Shown here: positions 1 to 7,675 of the stretch, one piece after another | Layout: every line of letters starts with the position of its first letter | Position numbering within the stretch: the stretch's first letter is position 1 | Source: Promethearchaeota archaeon | Lineage (GTDB): Archaea; Asgardarchaeota; Lokiarchaeia; Sigynarchaeales; SOKP01 | NCBI GenBank assembly: GCA_016839635.1 | Contig: JAEOTV010000061.1 | Span: 1 to 15,920 of the forward strand | Direction: 5' to 3' | DNA length: 15,920 nt | Notes under the pieces: generated by a model | The model's input: the letters and a program-made list of their open reading frames with translations, nothing else | Database searches by the model: none | What the model was told of the DNA's origin: nothing | Program-made: the position numbers and the translations under genes

Positions 1-974
1 ATAATTTCATTATTAAATTCAATATAATGATATTGAGAACTATTAATATATGCATGAATTCCATCTCCAGTAACAGTTATATCTGGATCAGCTTCAAAAT
101 GAGGTTTAAGTGAGGGAATTCCCTGACCTAACCAGTCTACGTCTCCAGATAACATAGCATTATTTGCTGTGACATCATTTTTATAATAGATATATACAAT
201 ACCATCAAAATAGGCACCAGTTCTCCAATACCTTTCCCATCTGACAAATCGAACCTCAGAATTAGGAATATAACTTATTAATTTAAACGGCCCTGTTCCA
301 ATAATAAAATCTTCACCAAGCACTAACATTCTATCTGCTGGAGTAGAATCAGGATGCACAATTGCGCTTGCACTGTAGGCTAATAACCCTTCAGCAGGTG
401 CAAATGGAGCATTTAAGACGAGTGTAACGTCTAGCTCGTTCATAGGATTAACAAAACTTAAAGTATGATTAAAGATAGGAGTTAAACCTGGAGGTTTATT
501 AGGAAATTTATATAAAGAATGTGGTGTAGCCATAATATAAGGTGTTGCTAAAGTGCCAGTCGCATTACCGAAGAAATTAATTCTTTCAAAAGTATGTAAG
601 ACACATTCTCCAGTAAGTTTTGAGCCATCATGAAAATATACTTCATCCTGTAGTTGGAATGTGATGTTAGTACCGAATTTTGAACTTTGAAAGTCCCAAG
701 ATTCTGCAAGTCTTCCTATAATAGGTAACTCAGGGTCAGTTAAATCATAAGCAACTAAAGTTTCTACTACCTGATCAAATACATTATTTGAATGAGCGTC
801 CCAAGAATCACATGGATCCATAGTAAAAGGATTGCCTCTGCTTACTACTTTAATAATTTCGCCATATTCTTCATTTTTTAATCCACCAAATATAATAGCT
901 AAAAAGATATTCCCAATACCAGAGAAAATTAACACAATGGCTAATATGATTATTGTTAATTCTTTCTTTTCCAT
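1..974 (-). CDS. ABC transporter solute-binding protein, family 5 (oligopeptide/dipeptide type), C-terminus missing
   Basis: I translated this frame by hand; it is open for 324 codons from an ATG at 974 to the left edge, so the C-terminal part lies outside. The start (MEKKELT, then a hydrophobic run at about residues 6-30) is a signal anchor without a lipobox cysteine, so the protein is probably tethered to the outer face of the membrane. The mature part shows family-5 (SBP_bac_5) features: a TMDPCDSWD segment near the start, a LAESW block, FHDGSKLTGECVLHTFERI, then a GTGPFKLISY block and a W-x-x-Y-W block. Proteins of this family capture peptides or other small solutes and hand them to an ABC permease; no permease or ATPase gene is visible here. 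The specific substrate cannot be read from the sequence. An A/T-rich TATA-like stretch lies at about 1000-1015. Confidence 0.9.
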   Translation of the reverse strand, partial: MEKKELTIIILAIVLIFSGIGNIFLAIIFGGLKNEEYGEIIKVVSRGNPFTMDPCDSWDAHSNNVFDQVVETLVAYDLTDPELPIIGRLAESWDFQSSKFGTNITFQLQDEVYFHDGSKLTGECVLHTFERINFFGNATGTLATPYIMATPHSLYKFPNKPPGLTPIFNHTLSFVNPMNELDVTLVLNAPFAPAEGLLAYSASAIVHPDSTPADRMLVLGEDFIIGTGPFKLISYIPNSEVRFVRWERYWRTGAYFDGIVYIYYKNDVTANNAMLSGDVDWLGQGIPSLKPHFEADPDITVTGDGIHAYINSSQYHYIEFNNEI

Positions 975-1226
975 TTGACTATTAGGATTTCTAATTTTTT
1001 TTTTAATAATTATAGACTTATTTTATTCCTATTTATTTTTTACAATTATGTAACCATCAAAAGGAATTTAATCAAAATAAAAAATTAGAATTAATAGATC
1101 TTTCTAGAAAATCTAATAAAAAATTTTCCTCTTCTATTTGCCCATATTAATTTTTCTTGGTCAAATGTTACCAGATGCCATAAAAAATATCTAGAGCAAT
1201 AGAAAAAATAATCCAGATTAAGAATT

Positions 1227-1233
1227 AAAAAAA
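1227..1233 (-). terminator. T7 terminator of the SRP RNA
   Basis: A run of seven T on the minus strand follows directly after the closing TTCAGG of the terminal SRP helix. Archaeal RNA polymerase stops at such T tracts, and this fixes the RNA 3' end. Confidence 0.65.
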
Positions 1234-1535
1234 CCTGAACCTCGATATCAATCCTACTATTATGACCATAAGATCTCATGTCCCTCCACACCCTTACCAT
1301 AAAGCGTAAATACCTATAGTTACGGATGCTTCCTCCCGGACCTGTCCGGTTTTCTAATTATGAGCTTATACCTTTCCTACAAAAGGTACTGCTCTGATAC
1401 CTACCATTATGGGGAATGCTTCGCCGGAACACAAGATTGGATAATAGCACTTATGAATTCTTAATTCAGGCAATTTCCACTATGAGCATTTTGTGGTCCA
1501 CCCAGCAAGGGGTTTCAAGGATGCCCAACTTCCTC
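1234..1535 (-). ncRNA. Archaeal signal recognition particle RNA (7S RNA)
   Basis: Read on the minus strand, 1322-1350 contains the SRP helix 8 core: CAGGTCC-GGGA-GGAAGCATCC, with a GNRA-type tetraloop at 1334-1337 and the asymmetric/symmetric internal loops that bind SRP54. Just before it, 1362-1394 folds as a hairpin (GAGC + TACCTTT against AAAGGTA + GCTC), as expected for archaeal helix 6. Helix 5 can be traced: 1426-1437 pairs with 1273-1284 over 12 positions (three G-U), 1441-1448 with 1256-1263 over 8, and 1465-1470 with 1234-1239 over 6. About 65 nt before these form the 5' domain (helices 2-4), which I could not fold convincingly. Total length of about 300 nt is normal for archaea. The RNA scaffolds SRP19 and SRP54 for targeting membrane proteins. 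The exact 5' end is placed from the TATA distance. Confidence 0.9.
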
Positions 1536-1553
1536 GATAGAATTAAAACTTTC

Positions 1554-1567
1554 ATAAAATTTAAAAT
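1554..1567 (-). promoter_or_regulatory. Probable TATA box of the SRP RNA
   Basis: On the minus strand the stretch TTTTAAATTTTATG lies about 25 nt before the inferred RNA 5' end near 1535, the usual TATA-to-start distance in archaea. The region is A/T-rich, so the box itself is not distinctive; the spacing supports it. Confidence 0.4.
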
Positions 1568-1628
1568 TTACATTTTCAAAAAAATGTTGGAGTGAAGCAA
1601 GTTCTCATTTGTATAGTGAAATTTTAAG

Positions 1629-1793
1629 CTACTTATTCGAAAATAATTCTTTTTTAATCTCTTTTCTTCTCATAATTGATAGAAATTCTTTTGTATCTGG
1701 AAAAATATAGATAAAGTCTTCGCCATCATCCTCTATTGTAATCTCCTTATAAAACTTTCCTTTAACTTTAGTATTTAAATCATTTAAAATCAT
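1629..1793 (-). CDS. Possible small protein, 54 residues, function unknown
   Basis: An ATG at 1793 opens 54 codons ending in TAG at 1629; an in-frame TAA two codons upstream makes this ATG the only start. The product begins MILNDLNTKV, is highly charged, has an acidic middle (IEDDGED) followed by an aromatic stretch (FIYIFP) and ends in a basic helix (MRRKEIKKELFSNK). Composition resembles a folded beta-strand/helix mini-domain rather than random A/T-rich translation. It lies 94 nt downstream of the zinc-ribbon gene on the same strand and could share its transcript, and just upstream of the SRP RNA promoter. No clear Shine-Dalgarno is present. It matches no family I know. It could be a chance ORF or the remnant of a larger gene. 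Confidence 0.4.
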   Translation of the reverse strand: MILNDLNTKVKGKFYKEITIEDDGEDFIYIFPDTKEFLSIMRRKEIKKELFSNK

Positions 1794-1887
1794 GAATTAA
1801 AAGGAAGTGATTAGAATTCAAAAAAACGTATAGCATGGTGATAATACGGAGATGACCATGAAATAAGGAACTAAAAAATTAGTATTA

Positions 1888-2742
1888 TTAATTTATAAGT
1901 AAATTATCTAAAAATGATTTTACTTGATTATTGGCAGATTTTCCGTGATTGAATAGACCATTTAGATATCCATTTAGAAAAACTTTGATTTCCGAGTTAA
2001 GATCTTTAATATCAATATAATTATATTGTGTTTTTAATTTCTTTCCATCAACTACCGGTTTTATGTGTTTCTCAATTAAATTCAACGTAAAATTCACCAC
2101 AGCAGTATTGACTTTATCTTTATCACCAAGAGATAACTCATAGTTCCCTTGTATTGTTTGTTTTCTTATTTCATTTAATTCTAATAATAGATTTTCTAGA
2201 TCTGGTAATAAGTTTAACAATTTTATTTTATTCGGCAAATCCTTATCCTTATCCTTTGGAAGTTGAGCATCACAATACTTCTCTAAATTTGCGTAGAATC
2301 TCACTAAAAGTTTAAAAGTATCTTCAATTTCATACATATTTTCCCAAATATTAAGGTCAACACCTTTGAGAGAACTCTTAATATTAGCTTTAACTTTTTC
2401 AGAAACTCCAGATAAATATTGTGAATAATCCTCAAATGGAAACCCAAAGTAGTAATTATTATATTTTTCTTTAATTTCTTTCGCTGTAACGGCTTGGGCT
2501 TGAATCTTTTCCTTTTTGACAATTTCCTTTACGAATTTCATAATATAATTACAATTTGGACAATAAGTAATCCATGAACCAAGAATTACTTCGGATGGTT
2601 TAACGCCACTAGAACTTATATACCCATTAAATCCTGATAATAATTTTCCCTCAGAAGAAAAGGTAGCTTCCTCAGGGTAAAATGTTCTTGGAATGAATTT
2701 AGTGTTGCATAAAGGGCATTTTAGCTTTTCTTTTTTATTCAT
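1888..2742 (-). CDS. Double-CxxC zinc-ribbon protein (DUF2225-like N-terminus), function unknown
   Basis: The 284-residue product starts with a probable zinc ribbon: C9-P-L-C12 and C61-P-N-C64 are spaced to bind one metal ion, and the layout CPLCNTKF ... YCPNCNY recalls DUF2225 proteins, in which the same cysteine pairs are conserved. I cannot confirm membership by eye. Residues from about 75 onward are predicted mostly helical and charged (a lysine/aspartate-rich linker near 160-170, leucine-rich helices after it), with no membrane segment or signal peptide, so it should be cytosolic. It is divergent from the dehydrogenase gene, with 200 bp between them. A T6 run shortly after the stop (about 1870) may end transcription. 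The start is the first ATG of the frame and sits close behind a TATA-like element, suggesting a leaderless mRNA. Confidence 0.8.
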   Translation of the reverse strand: MNKKEKLKCPLCNTKFIPRTFYPEEATFSSEGKLLSGFNGYISSSGVKPSEVILGSWITYCPNCNYIMKFVKEIVKKEKIQAQAVTAKEIKEKYNNYYFGFPFEDYSQYLSGVSEKVKANIKSSLKGVDLNIWENMYEIEDTFKLLVRFYANLEKYCDAQLPKDKDKDLPNKIKLLNLLPDLENLLLELNEIRKQTIQGNYELSLGDKDKVNTAVVNFTLNLIEKHIKPVVDGKKLKTQYNYIDIKDLNSEIKVFLNGYLNGLFNHGKSANNQVKSFLDNLLIN

Positions 2743-2750
2743 GACACTCT

Positions 2751-2767
2751 AAGATATATTTTTAATT
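2751..2767 (-). promoter_or_regulatory. TATA-like box of the zinc-ribbon gene, leaderless start likely
   Basis: The minus strand reads AATTAAAAATATATCTT only 10-25 nt before the ATG at 2742. With the archaeal TATA-to-start distance of about 25 nt, transcription would begin at or near the A of the start codon. No Shine-Dalgarno is seen. Confidence 0.4.
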
Positions 2768-2942
2768 AGCCTCTAATTGAATGTACAATATCACATATTT
2801 TAGTATAATTTGTAGTATAAATACGATAATAATATCTAGACCATATTCCTTAAAATAAATTTAAATCTAAAAGTACAAAAAAAATTGAACATTCATATTA
2901 AACACATAATTCAAATAGAAATACAAATTTGGAAATTTAAAA

Positions 2943-4052
2943 ATGTCAGATAATATAGTGTTAGTTGATGCTGAAACCCTAGAAAATTTCATGCTTGATG
3001 TTTTTATGGGATTAGAAGTTCCAAAGAAAGATGCTCAAATTATTGCGGACGTATTGATTACTTCAGATTTAAGAGGAATAGAATCGCATGGCATTCAAAG
3101 ATGCAAAATGTATTATGATCGCATTAAGGAAGGGATTTATGAGGCAAAAACAAAAATTGATGTTATAAAAGAAGGCCCCACTACAGCGTTGTTGGATGGA
3201 AATTGCGGTATGGGGCATGTTATAGCTTATACAGCAATGAAGATGGCGATAGAAAAAGCAAAAAATTTTGGATTAGGAGCAGTAGCAGTAAGAAATTCTA
3301 CCCATTTTGGGATTGCAGGATATTATTCTCTTATGGCTATAAAAGAGGGAATGATCGGGATGACTGTGACTAATGCTAGACCATCTATTCCCCCAACTTT
3401 TGGATCTGAACCCATGTTGGGTACAAATCCATTCACAATTGGGGCCCCCACAAATGAACAGTTCCCTTTTCTTCTTGATTGTGCCACTTCGATAATTCAA
3501 AGAGGGAAAGTTGAAGTTAATGCACGAATCAATAAACCACTTCCAGAAAACACGGTGATTGATGATAAAGGTGAAATCATGACTGATCCGAATGAAGTTT
3601 TAGAAGAAATGTTAAAGAGAAAAGCTTCTTTATTGCCGTTAGGAGGTAAAGGCGAAGAAACTGCGGGATATAAAGGATATGGATATGCTACAGTTGTAGA
3701 ACTCCTTTCTGCTGCTTTACAAGAGGGTATTTTCTTAAGAGATACTCTTGGCATTGTTGAGAACGACCAAAAAAGATTAAAAGTTGGCCAATTCTTCTTA
3801 GCAATCAATATTGGGAGTTTTATTGGGTTAGATTCATTTAAGAAGACTGCTGGTAATATAATGGGGGATTTAAGAGGTTCAAGAAAGATCCCAGGTGCAG
3901 AGAGAATTTATACAGCTGGAGAAAAGGAATATATTGCTGAAAATGAAAGAAGAAAATCAGGAATACCTCTGAACAAAAGTTTACAAAAAGACATTATAAC
4001 TATGCAAAAAGAACTCCAGTTGGATAAATATGACTTTCCCTTCTCAGAATGA
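2943..4052 (+). CDS. Malate/L-lactate dehydrogenase family oxidoreductase (Ldh_2 family)
   Basis: The 369-residue product belongs to the NAD(P)-dependent malate / L-lactate / sulfolactate / ureidoglycolate dehydrogenase family, which differs from the Rossmann-type MDH/LDH family. It oxidises a 2-hydroxy acid to the 2-oxo acid in the cytosol. Visible signatures are DLRGIESHG (residues 42-50, with the conserved His49), RNSTHFG (117-123, His121), TNARP...LGTNPF in the cofactor-binding core, a RGKVEV block near 184, and GYKGYG in the final third, which is the usual order. Length is slightly above the usual 330-360. The substrate cannot be decided from sequence: malate, lactate and sulfolactate are all possible. 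It stands alone in its direction, followed by a T-rich terminator; the neighbours give no pathway. The ATG follows a weak GGA motif. Confidence 0.93.
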   Translation: MSDNIVLVDAETLENFMLDVFMGLEVPKKDAQIIADVLITSDLRGIESHGIQRCKMYYDRIKEGIYEAKTKIDVIKEGPTTALLDGNCGMGHVIAYTAMKMAIEKAKNFGLGAVAVRNSTHFGIAGYYSLMAIKEGMIGMTVTNARPSIPPTFGSEPMLGTNPFTIGAPTNEQFPFLLDCATSIIQRGKVEVNARINKPLPENTVIDDKGEIMTDPNEVLEEMLKRKASLLPLGGKGEETAGYKGYGYATVVELLSAALQEGIFLRDTLGIVENDQKRLKVGQFFLAINIGSFIGLDSFKKTAGNIMGDLRGSRKIPGAERIYTAGEKEYIAENERRKSGIPLNKSLQKDIITMQKELQLDKYDFPFSE

Positions 4053-4053
4053 T

Positions 4054-4100
4054 TTTTCCAAAAATTATATCATTACTTATTTTTCACTTTTTTTGTTAGA
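4054..4100 (+). terminator. T-rich terminator after the dehydrogenase gene
   Basis: Several T runs (TTTTT, then CACTTTTTTTG around 4086-4096) follow the stop codon without a stem-loop, as is typical of archaeal terminators. Confidence 0.45.
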
Positions 4101-4199
4101 TTTTGAGTAATTTGTTAAATTAAAAAATTGGGGTACTTTATTATCATAATTTTGTAATTAGAAATAATTATAATCACTTTAAAAATGTGGATGATATAA

Positions 4200-5030
4200 A
4201 TGAAGCAAAAAACTCAATACAAATTAATTTTATTGGTCTCTATTTTAGCAGGTTTCATTTCGGTTTTTACACTCTATTTTCTGAATCTTCCAACCATTAT
4301 TCAAGCATATAATGACATTCAAGGAATGGATTTAGTTGTCATTATTGTTTTAGTCAGAATTCTTATCTTATTTGGGAGTTCAATGTATATGCTTTACAAA
4401 TGGTTTAAACAAGAGAAGCAATTTTTATCGGATCTTCCAATTTTGTTTGCCATTTTTTTCCTTCTGTTGACGTTTGGGAAAATGATAGACTTATTCTTTG
4501 ATTTTACATATAGTTATTTTATTGATTCGTTGAATTTGCTCGTAATTAAGATTCGATACTTTATTATCATATTTACAGTGCTGCCACTGATTTATTTGAG
4601 TATAACAATGATTCTTTTTAGGCTTTCATTAATGGATAAATTTCAAAAACTCAGAAACGAAAAAACTAGAAACAAAACTAGTTCTATAATTGCTATAGTA
4701 ATTATCATCGTTGAATCTGTTGCTGTTATTATAGTTCCTGATGCCCCTTCAATAAGTATTTTATTACCCGCAGTAGTTATTCCTTCACTGTTGGTAATCG
4801 TATGGTTATTTGCATTTTCACATAGAAATAAGCGCCTTTCACAGGTAAATTCTTTTGTATTGATGATTGGATTTGCAGCATATTTACTCTCACAAATATT
4901 AAGACCTGTATTTCAACGTTTACTAGGGGAGAATACTGCATATATAAATCTTTCAGAACTAATTGATTTGGTTATATTTATTGTAATATTCATTGGATTT
5001 TACCTAGAAGCGAATTATAAAGAAGATTAA
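4200..5030 (+). CDS. Polytopic membrane protein with 7-8 TM segments, function unknown
   Basis: The 276-residue product is strongly hydrophobic. Probable TM segments are at about 8-28, 43-65, 78-100, 112-142, 161-179, 184-206, 216-238 and 252-270. The longest loop is basic (FQKLRNEKTRNKTSS, about 148-162), which puts it on the cytoplasmic side. There is no soluble domain and no catalytic motif. The arrangement resembles the 7TM sensor-like membrane modules that are common as orphans in Asgard genomes, but I recognise no named family. ATG at 4200 is preceded by GGATGATATAA, a partial Shine-Dalgarno. It runs in the same direction as the dehydrogenase but 147 bp behind its terminator, so it is probably a separate transcript. 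It is convergent with the GNAT gene, 45 bp away. Confidence 0.82.
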   Translation: MKQKTQYKLILLVSILAGFISVFTLYFLNLPTIIQAYNDIQGMDLVVIIVLVRILILFGSSMYMLYKWFKQEKQFLSDLPILFAIFFLLLTFGKMIDLFFDFTYSYFIDSLNLLVIKIRYFIIIFTVLPLIYLSITMILFRLSLMDKFQKLRNEKTRNKTSSIIAIVIIIVESVAVIIVPDAPSISILLPAVVIPSLLVIVWLFAFSHRNKRLSQVNSFVLMIGFAAYLLSQILRPVFQRLLGENTAYINLSELIDLVIFIVIFIGFYLEANYKED

Positions 5031-5056
5031 ATTATTTTTTTATTATTTTATTTTTG
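5031..5056 (+). terminator. T-rich terminator after the membrane protein gene
   Basis: The 45-bp gap between two convergent genes begins with ATTATTTTTTTATTATTTTA on the plus strand, a T-rich archaeal-type stop signal. Confidence 0.5.
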
Positions 5057-5075
5057 ATTAAGTAAACCAATTGAA

Positions 5076-6227
5076 TCAGAGCCGTTTTTGTAAGACCAAG
5101 TGTTTTCTTATTGGTTTAGAATGGGGAAAAATTGTATCAATTGCTCTAGTATTATTTGACCAAATGGATGTTCCTTCATAGTAGGTAAGACCACGCATAA
5201 TACATGTAAGCTGTCCGATATTATTAAGAGCTGAAAAGATCCCCTTTCCATAATAACCTTTCTTAACCATAGCAGTATCGACATTTACTCTCGTAATTGG
5301 GTCTCCTCTCCAAGCATCATAGAGATCCGGTAGACACAAAATAATTCCTACTAATTCTCCAGTATGTCTATCAAAAGCCATAGGAATGTACGGTTGAATT
5401 CGTTCAAGATCGCATGATTTCCATGCTTCAATATATTCGGGAATGGTAGAATAATCTTCAAGCCGAACCTCCCTTTCTAGGTTGTAAAATGAATCCGGTA
5501 ATTTACTGTATGCCTCAAAGAAATCTAAAACACGATTTTTCCCAGACCCATCTGGCATGATTTGGTAAAATGAATTATTGGCAAGTTCTCGAATAGCATC
5601 AGTATAATCATATAATTCTTCTAATGTAGGAAAACCAAGTCTTATATCTTTATCAATTTTTTTTCCCTTATCCCATGAATGCTTAGTAACACGAACACAA
5701 GTATATTCAGATTCATTTTTATATCCTAATCGATTTAAATAATTTATTATTCTGGTTTTTGGGTCGGTGTATCCTACTCCATATATGATTTGTTGTTCGA
5801 ATCCCATAAATTGGATACCTAAACCACCGAGATTTTTAGGAAAACTGATACTACCACGGATTTTTCGAATTTTATTTTCTCTTACAAATTGCTCACACTC
5901 TCGAATTAAATCTTTACATGTTATAAAATCGTTCGCATGGAGCCATCCAAATGTGCCACATTTTCTGCTATAACTCGTATAGTATGGATCAATTTGGCAT
6001 ATTACAAATCCACAGATCTCAACTTCACTATAAGCTACGAATATCTTAATTTTATAGTTAGGATCCTGTAATTTCTTTCTCAAATAAGATATGAGCTCTG
6101 AGATTACATGATCTCTTACAAGAATATCTGGTACATACAAAATATTTTCTAACACATTTCTAATATTTTCTAATTCATAAGTTTCAAGAATTTTAATTCT
6201 TTTTACTTGTTGAGTCGTTTGCATCAT
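5076..6227 (-). CDS. Double-GNAT acyltransferase-like protein, YghO-like
   Basis: The 383-residue product looks like two GNAT-fold halves. Residues about 10-180 carry the pattern of bacterial YghO-like proteins: a GTFGWLHAND block (91-100) and IRGSISFPKNLGGLGIQFMG (123-142), matching the family's FGxFE and RGPMNPSxNxExGLLxxGF blocks, and then a tyrosine-rich YTDPKTRIINYLNRLGY segment before the strand ending at 180. The second half (about 200-383) contains KKGYYGKGIFSAL (322-334), which resembles the acyl-CoA pyrophosphate-binding turn of GNAT enzymes, and a final TSIWSNNTRAI (353-363). GNAT enzymes move an acyl group from acyl-CoA to an amine; the acceptor here is unknown. There is no signal peptide or TM segment. 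A TATA-like TTTAAAAAG lies at about 6274-6282. Related folds recur in the gene at 8972-10870. Confidence 0.78.
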   Translation of the reverse strand: MMQTTQQVKRIKILETYELENIRNVLENILYVPDILVRDHVISELISYLRKKLQDPNYKIKIFVAYSEVEICGFVICQIDPYYTSYSRKCGTFGWLHANDFITCKDLIRECEQFVRENKIRKIRGSISFPKNLGGLGIQFMGFEQQIIYGVGYTDPKTRIINYLNRLGYKNESEYTCVRVTKHSWDKGKKIDKDIRLGFPTLEELYDYTDAIRELANNSFYQIMPDGSGKNRVLDFFEAYSKLPDSFYNLEREVRLEDYSTIPEYIEAWKSCDLERIQPYIPMAFDRHTGELVGIILCLPDLYDAWRGDPITRVNVDTAMVKKGYYGKGIFSALNNIGQLTCIMRGLTYYEGTSIWSNNTRAIDTIFPHSKPIRKHLVLQKRL

Positions 6228-6568
6228 TTTAAAATCATCAATACAAATTTTACTATTAATTTGTAACTTTTCTTTTTAAAGAAAAAATTGGAGATTTTGA
6301 TTTTGGGTGGATACAAAATTCAGTGAATTAGAATTGAAAATTCAAGACATTACTAAAATATCGATTAAATATTATATATAGATCATTAATTAATGTCTCT
6401 TTTTGTCTATTATCTAACAAACGTAGGTTGATACAAGTTTAATTTTAATACTTTTTCTAAGATTTGCTAAAGACAATTTAATAAAGATTATAATGTTATT
6501 GTAATCAACAAAATTCTAAAATCTAGAATTTAATTCAGGGCAATAAAAATACATAAAAAAGATATAAA
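6228..6568. promoter_or_regulatory. Divergent intergenic region holding two promoters
   Basis: This 341-bp A/T-rich stretch separates two divergent genes and has no convincing ORF. Minus side: TTTAAAAAG near 6274-6282, about 50 nt before the ATG at 6227, inside an 8-bp inverted repeat (TTTTCTTT at 6268-6275, AAAGAAAA at 6278-6285). Plus side: TTTAATAAAGATTATAATG near 6477-6496 could serve the gene at 6569. A perfect 12-bp palindrome CATTAATTAATG lies at 6384-6395. In such A/T-rich DNA each of these may be chance. Confidence 0.35.
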
Positions 6569-7285
6569 TTGAGAGAGATCACACATAAAGGTTTAGCTCG
6601 ATTAGTAGGATTATACGGATCTCATTTTATAGATTCCGATAACTTGCAAATACTCGAAGCTTCATCAGTAGAACCAGACGAAATAAACAGAGAAAGGCTA
6701 CGTAAGGGTATGTTCGAAGCGATAATGAGCTCAATCGGATGGTTTGTTGACCATACTGATAGAGCAAAGGAATTGTCGATCCAAAATATTAATAAAACCT
6801 CTGAAGCTTATAATTCTGGTGATCAGTCTTGGTCTCGTTGGCTCGGATGGGTTTTTCATTTTATTACTGATTGGGGAACGCCATACCATTCTTCAAATAC
6901 AATGTCTGAATATATTTTAAACTCAAAAAGTGATATATTTAATAAGGAGTCTGAAAATGGTGGTGAGTCTTTTTGGACTATATTATTAGATAGATTTTTT
7001 AACCTTATCAAGTTCAAAGTAGATCATGACAAGTTTGAAGATATATGCGAAGAACGTTGGCAGCAAAACGATTCTATTATTAAAGACAATTTTATCAAAT
7101 TTAAGGAAAATAACATATCTTTCGTAGATTTAGAAATTTTTAGCGAAAAAATGGATGAATTACGGGCTAAATACGAGAATAAACTCCTTGATTGGATTAC
7201 AGATTGCTCGGATCAGGAATTTTCACTGTATATGACAGATATAGCAAAAGTAATGGATGTTGCCTGCCGGATAGTTTTAGGATAA
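6569..7285 (+). CDS. Zinc-dependent phospholipase C / S1-P1 nuclease-like protein, TTG start
   Basis: The 238-residue, mainly helical product contains HFITDWGTPYH (residues 97-107). This is the H-x3-D-x5-H core that binds zinc in the phospholipase C / S1-P1 nuclease fold, where it usually reads LHxxxDxxxPxH. Further candidate ligands are H6, D61 and H62 (FVDHTD). Enzymes of this fold hydrolyse phosphate esters in phospholipids or nucleic acids. Unlike classical members it has no signal peptide, so it may be cytosolic. The C-terminal half (about 120-238) is charged and helical and has no motif I know. The frame opens with TTG at 6569; an in-frame TAA lies five codons upstream with no ATG between, and the next ATG (residue 48) would cut into the first helices. 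No Shine-Dalgarno is visible. Substrate unknown. Confidence 0.72.
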   Translation: MREITHKGLARLVGLYGSHFIDSDNLQILEASSVEPDEINRERLRKGMFEAIMSSIGWFVDHTDRAKELSIQNINKTSEAYNSGDQSWSRWLGWVFHFITDWGTPYHSSNTMSEYILNSKSDIFNKESENGGESFWTILLDRFFNLIKFKVDHDKFEDICEERWQQNDSIIKDNFIKFKENNISFVDLEIFSEKMDELRAKYENKLLDWITDCSDQEFSLYMTDIAKVMDVACRIVLG

Positions 7286-7328
7286 AATTTAAAGATAATT
7301 CTTTAACCATTAACAAATAGAAAATATT

Positions 7329-7568
7329 ATGATACCGACAAGAATCGTGGAATGTGCGTTTTTTTCAGGTTACAATGGAGATAGAATATATTTCCATGAT
7401 GCTCAAACCAAAAATCAGCTTGCTTCTCCTAAAACTGTTTGATTTGAGAGAGGATCATTGAACGAGTTTTTTAATCTTTTCAGAAACTTATATGGCTTAT
7501 TTATATCGCATTCATTTCATTCTGAAGAATTCACTAATTTAGATCCGAGACACCTATATAGAATGTAA
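7329..7568 (+). pseudogene. Short coding-like frame interrupted by TGA, possible gene remnant
   Basis: The 442-bp gap between the genes ending at 7285 and starting at 7728 contains one frame that reads from ATG at 7329 for 37 codons (starting MIPTRIVECAFFSGYNG) to TGA at 7440-7442, and then continues in the same frame for another 40 codons (FERGSLNEFFNLFRNLYG ... DPRHLYRM) to TAA at 7566-7568. Both halves have a protein-like composition with aromatic and charged residues. A single change from TGG to TGA would explain the break. I do not recognise the product. Selenocysteine read-through is conceivable but nothing supports it. The whole could also be chance. Confidence 0.3.
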
Positions 7569-7675
7569 GATAGAGCTCTAAGATATATTTTTCCTCTAAA
7601 TAATTAAGAAAGAAGGTTCTTTATGATGTTGTTTAATTAAAAACCACTGAATTTTATACACACCCTTGATTTTTC

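Noticed and set aside
1160..1270. HEPN nuclease domain considered for residues 1160-1270 of the large HerA/VirB4-like protein (coordinates here are residue numbers)
   Set aside because: The segment is helical, but the R-x4-6-H motif of HEPN nucleases is not present, so it is described only as helical.
1091..1300. A 69-codon minus-strand frame starting MVRVWRDMRS
   Set aside because: Its first third lies inside the 3' half of the SRP RNA and it crosses the T7 terminator; composition is not protein-like.
1322..1535. RNase P RNA considered, because of GAGGAAGTTGGGC near the 5' end
   Set aside because: The later RNase P conserved regions are absent, and the CAGGTCC-GGGA-GGAAGCA helix 8 core with helices 5 and 6 is specific for SRP RNA.
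2304..2522. A 72-codon lysine-rich frame within the zinc-ribbon gene
   Set aside because: It is an alternate frame of the real gene; its lysine-rich bias comes from A-rich codons.
3273..3808. Two antisense frames of 75 and 103 codons inside the dehydrogenase gene
   Set aside because: They lie opposite a clearly conserved enzyme and show no family features.
7440..7442. TGA as a selenocysteine codon
   Set aside because: No SECIS-like stem was seen and the product is not a known selenoprotein; a nonsense change is simpler.
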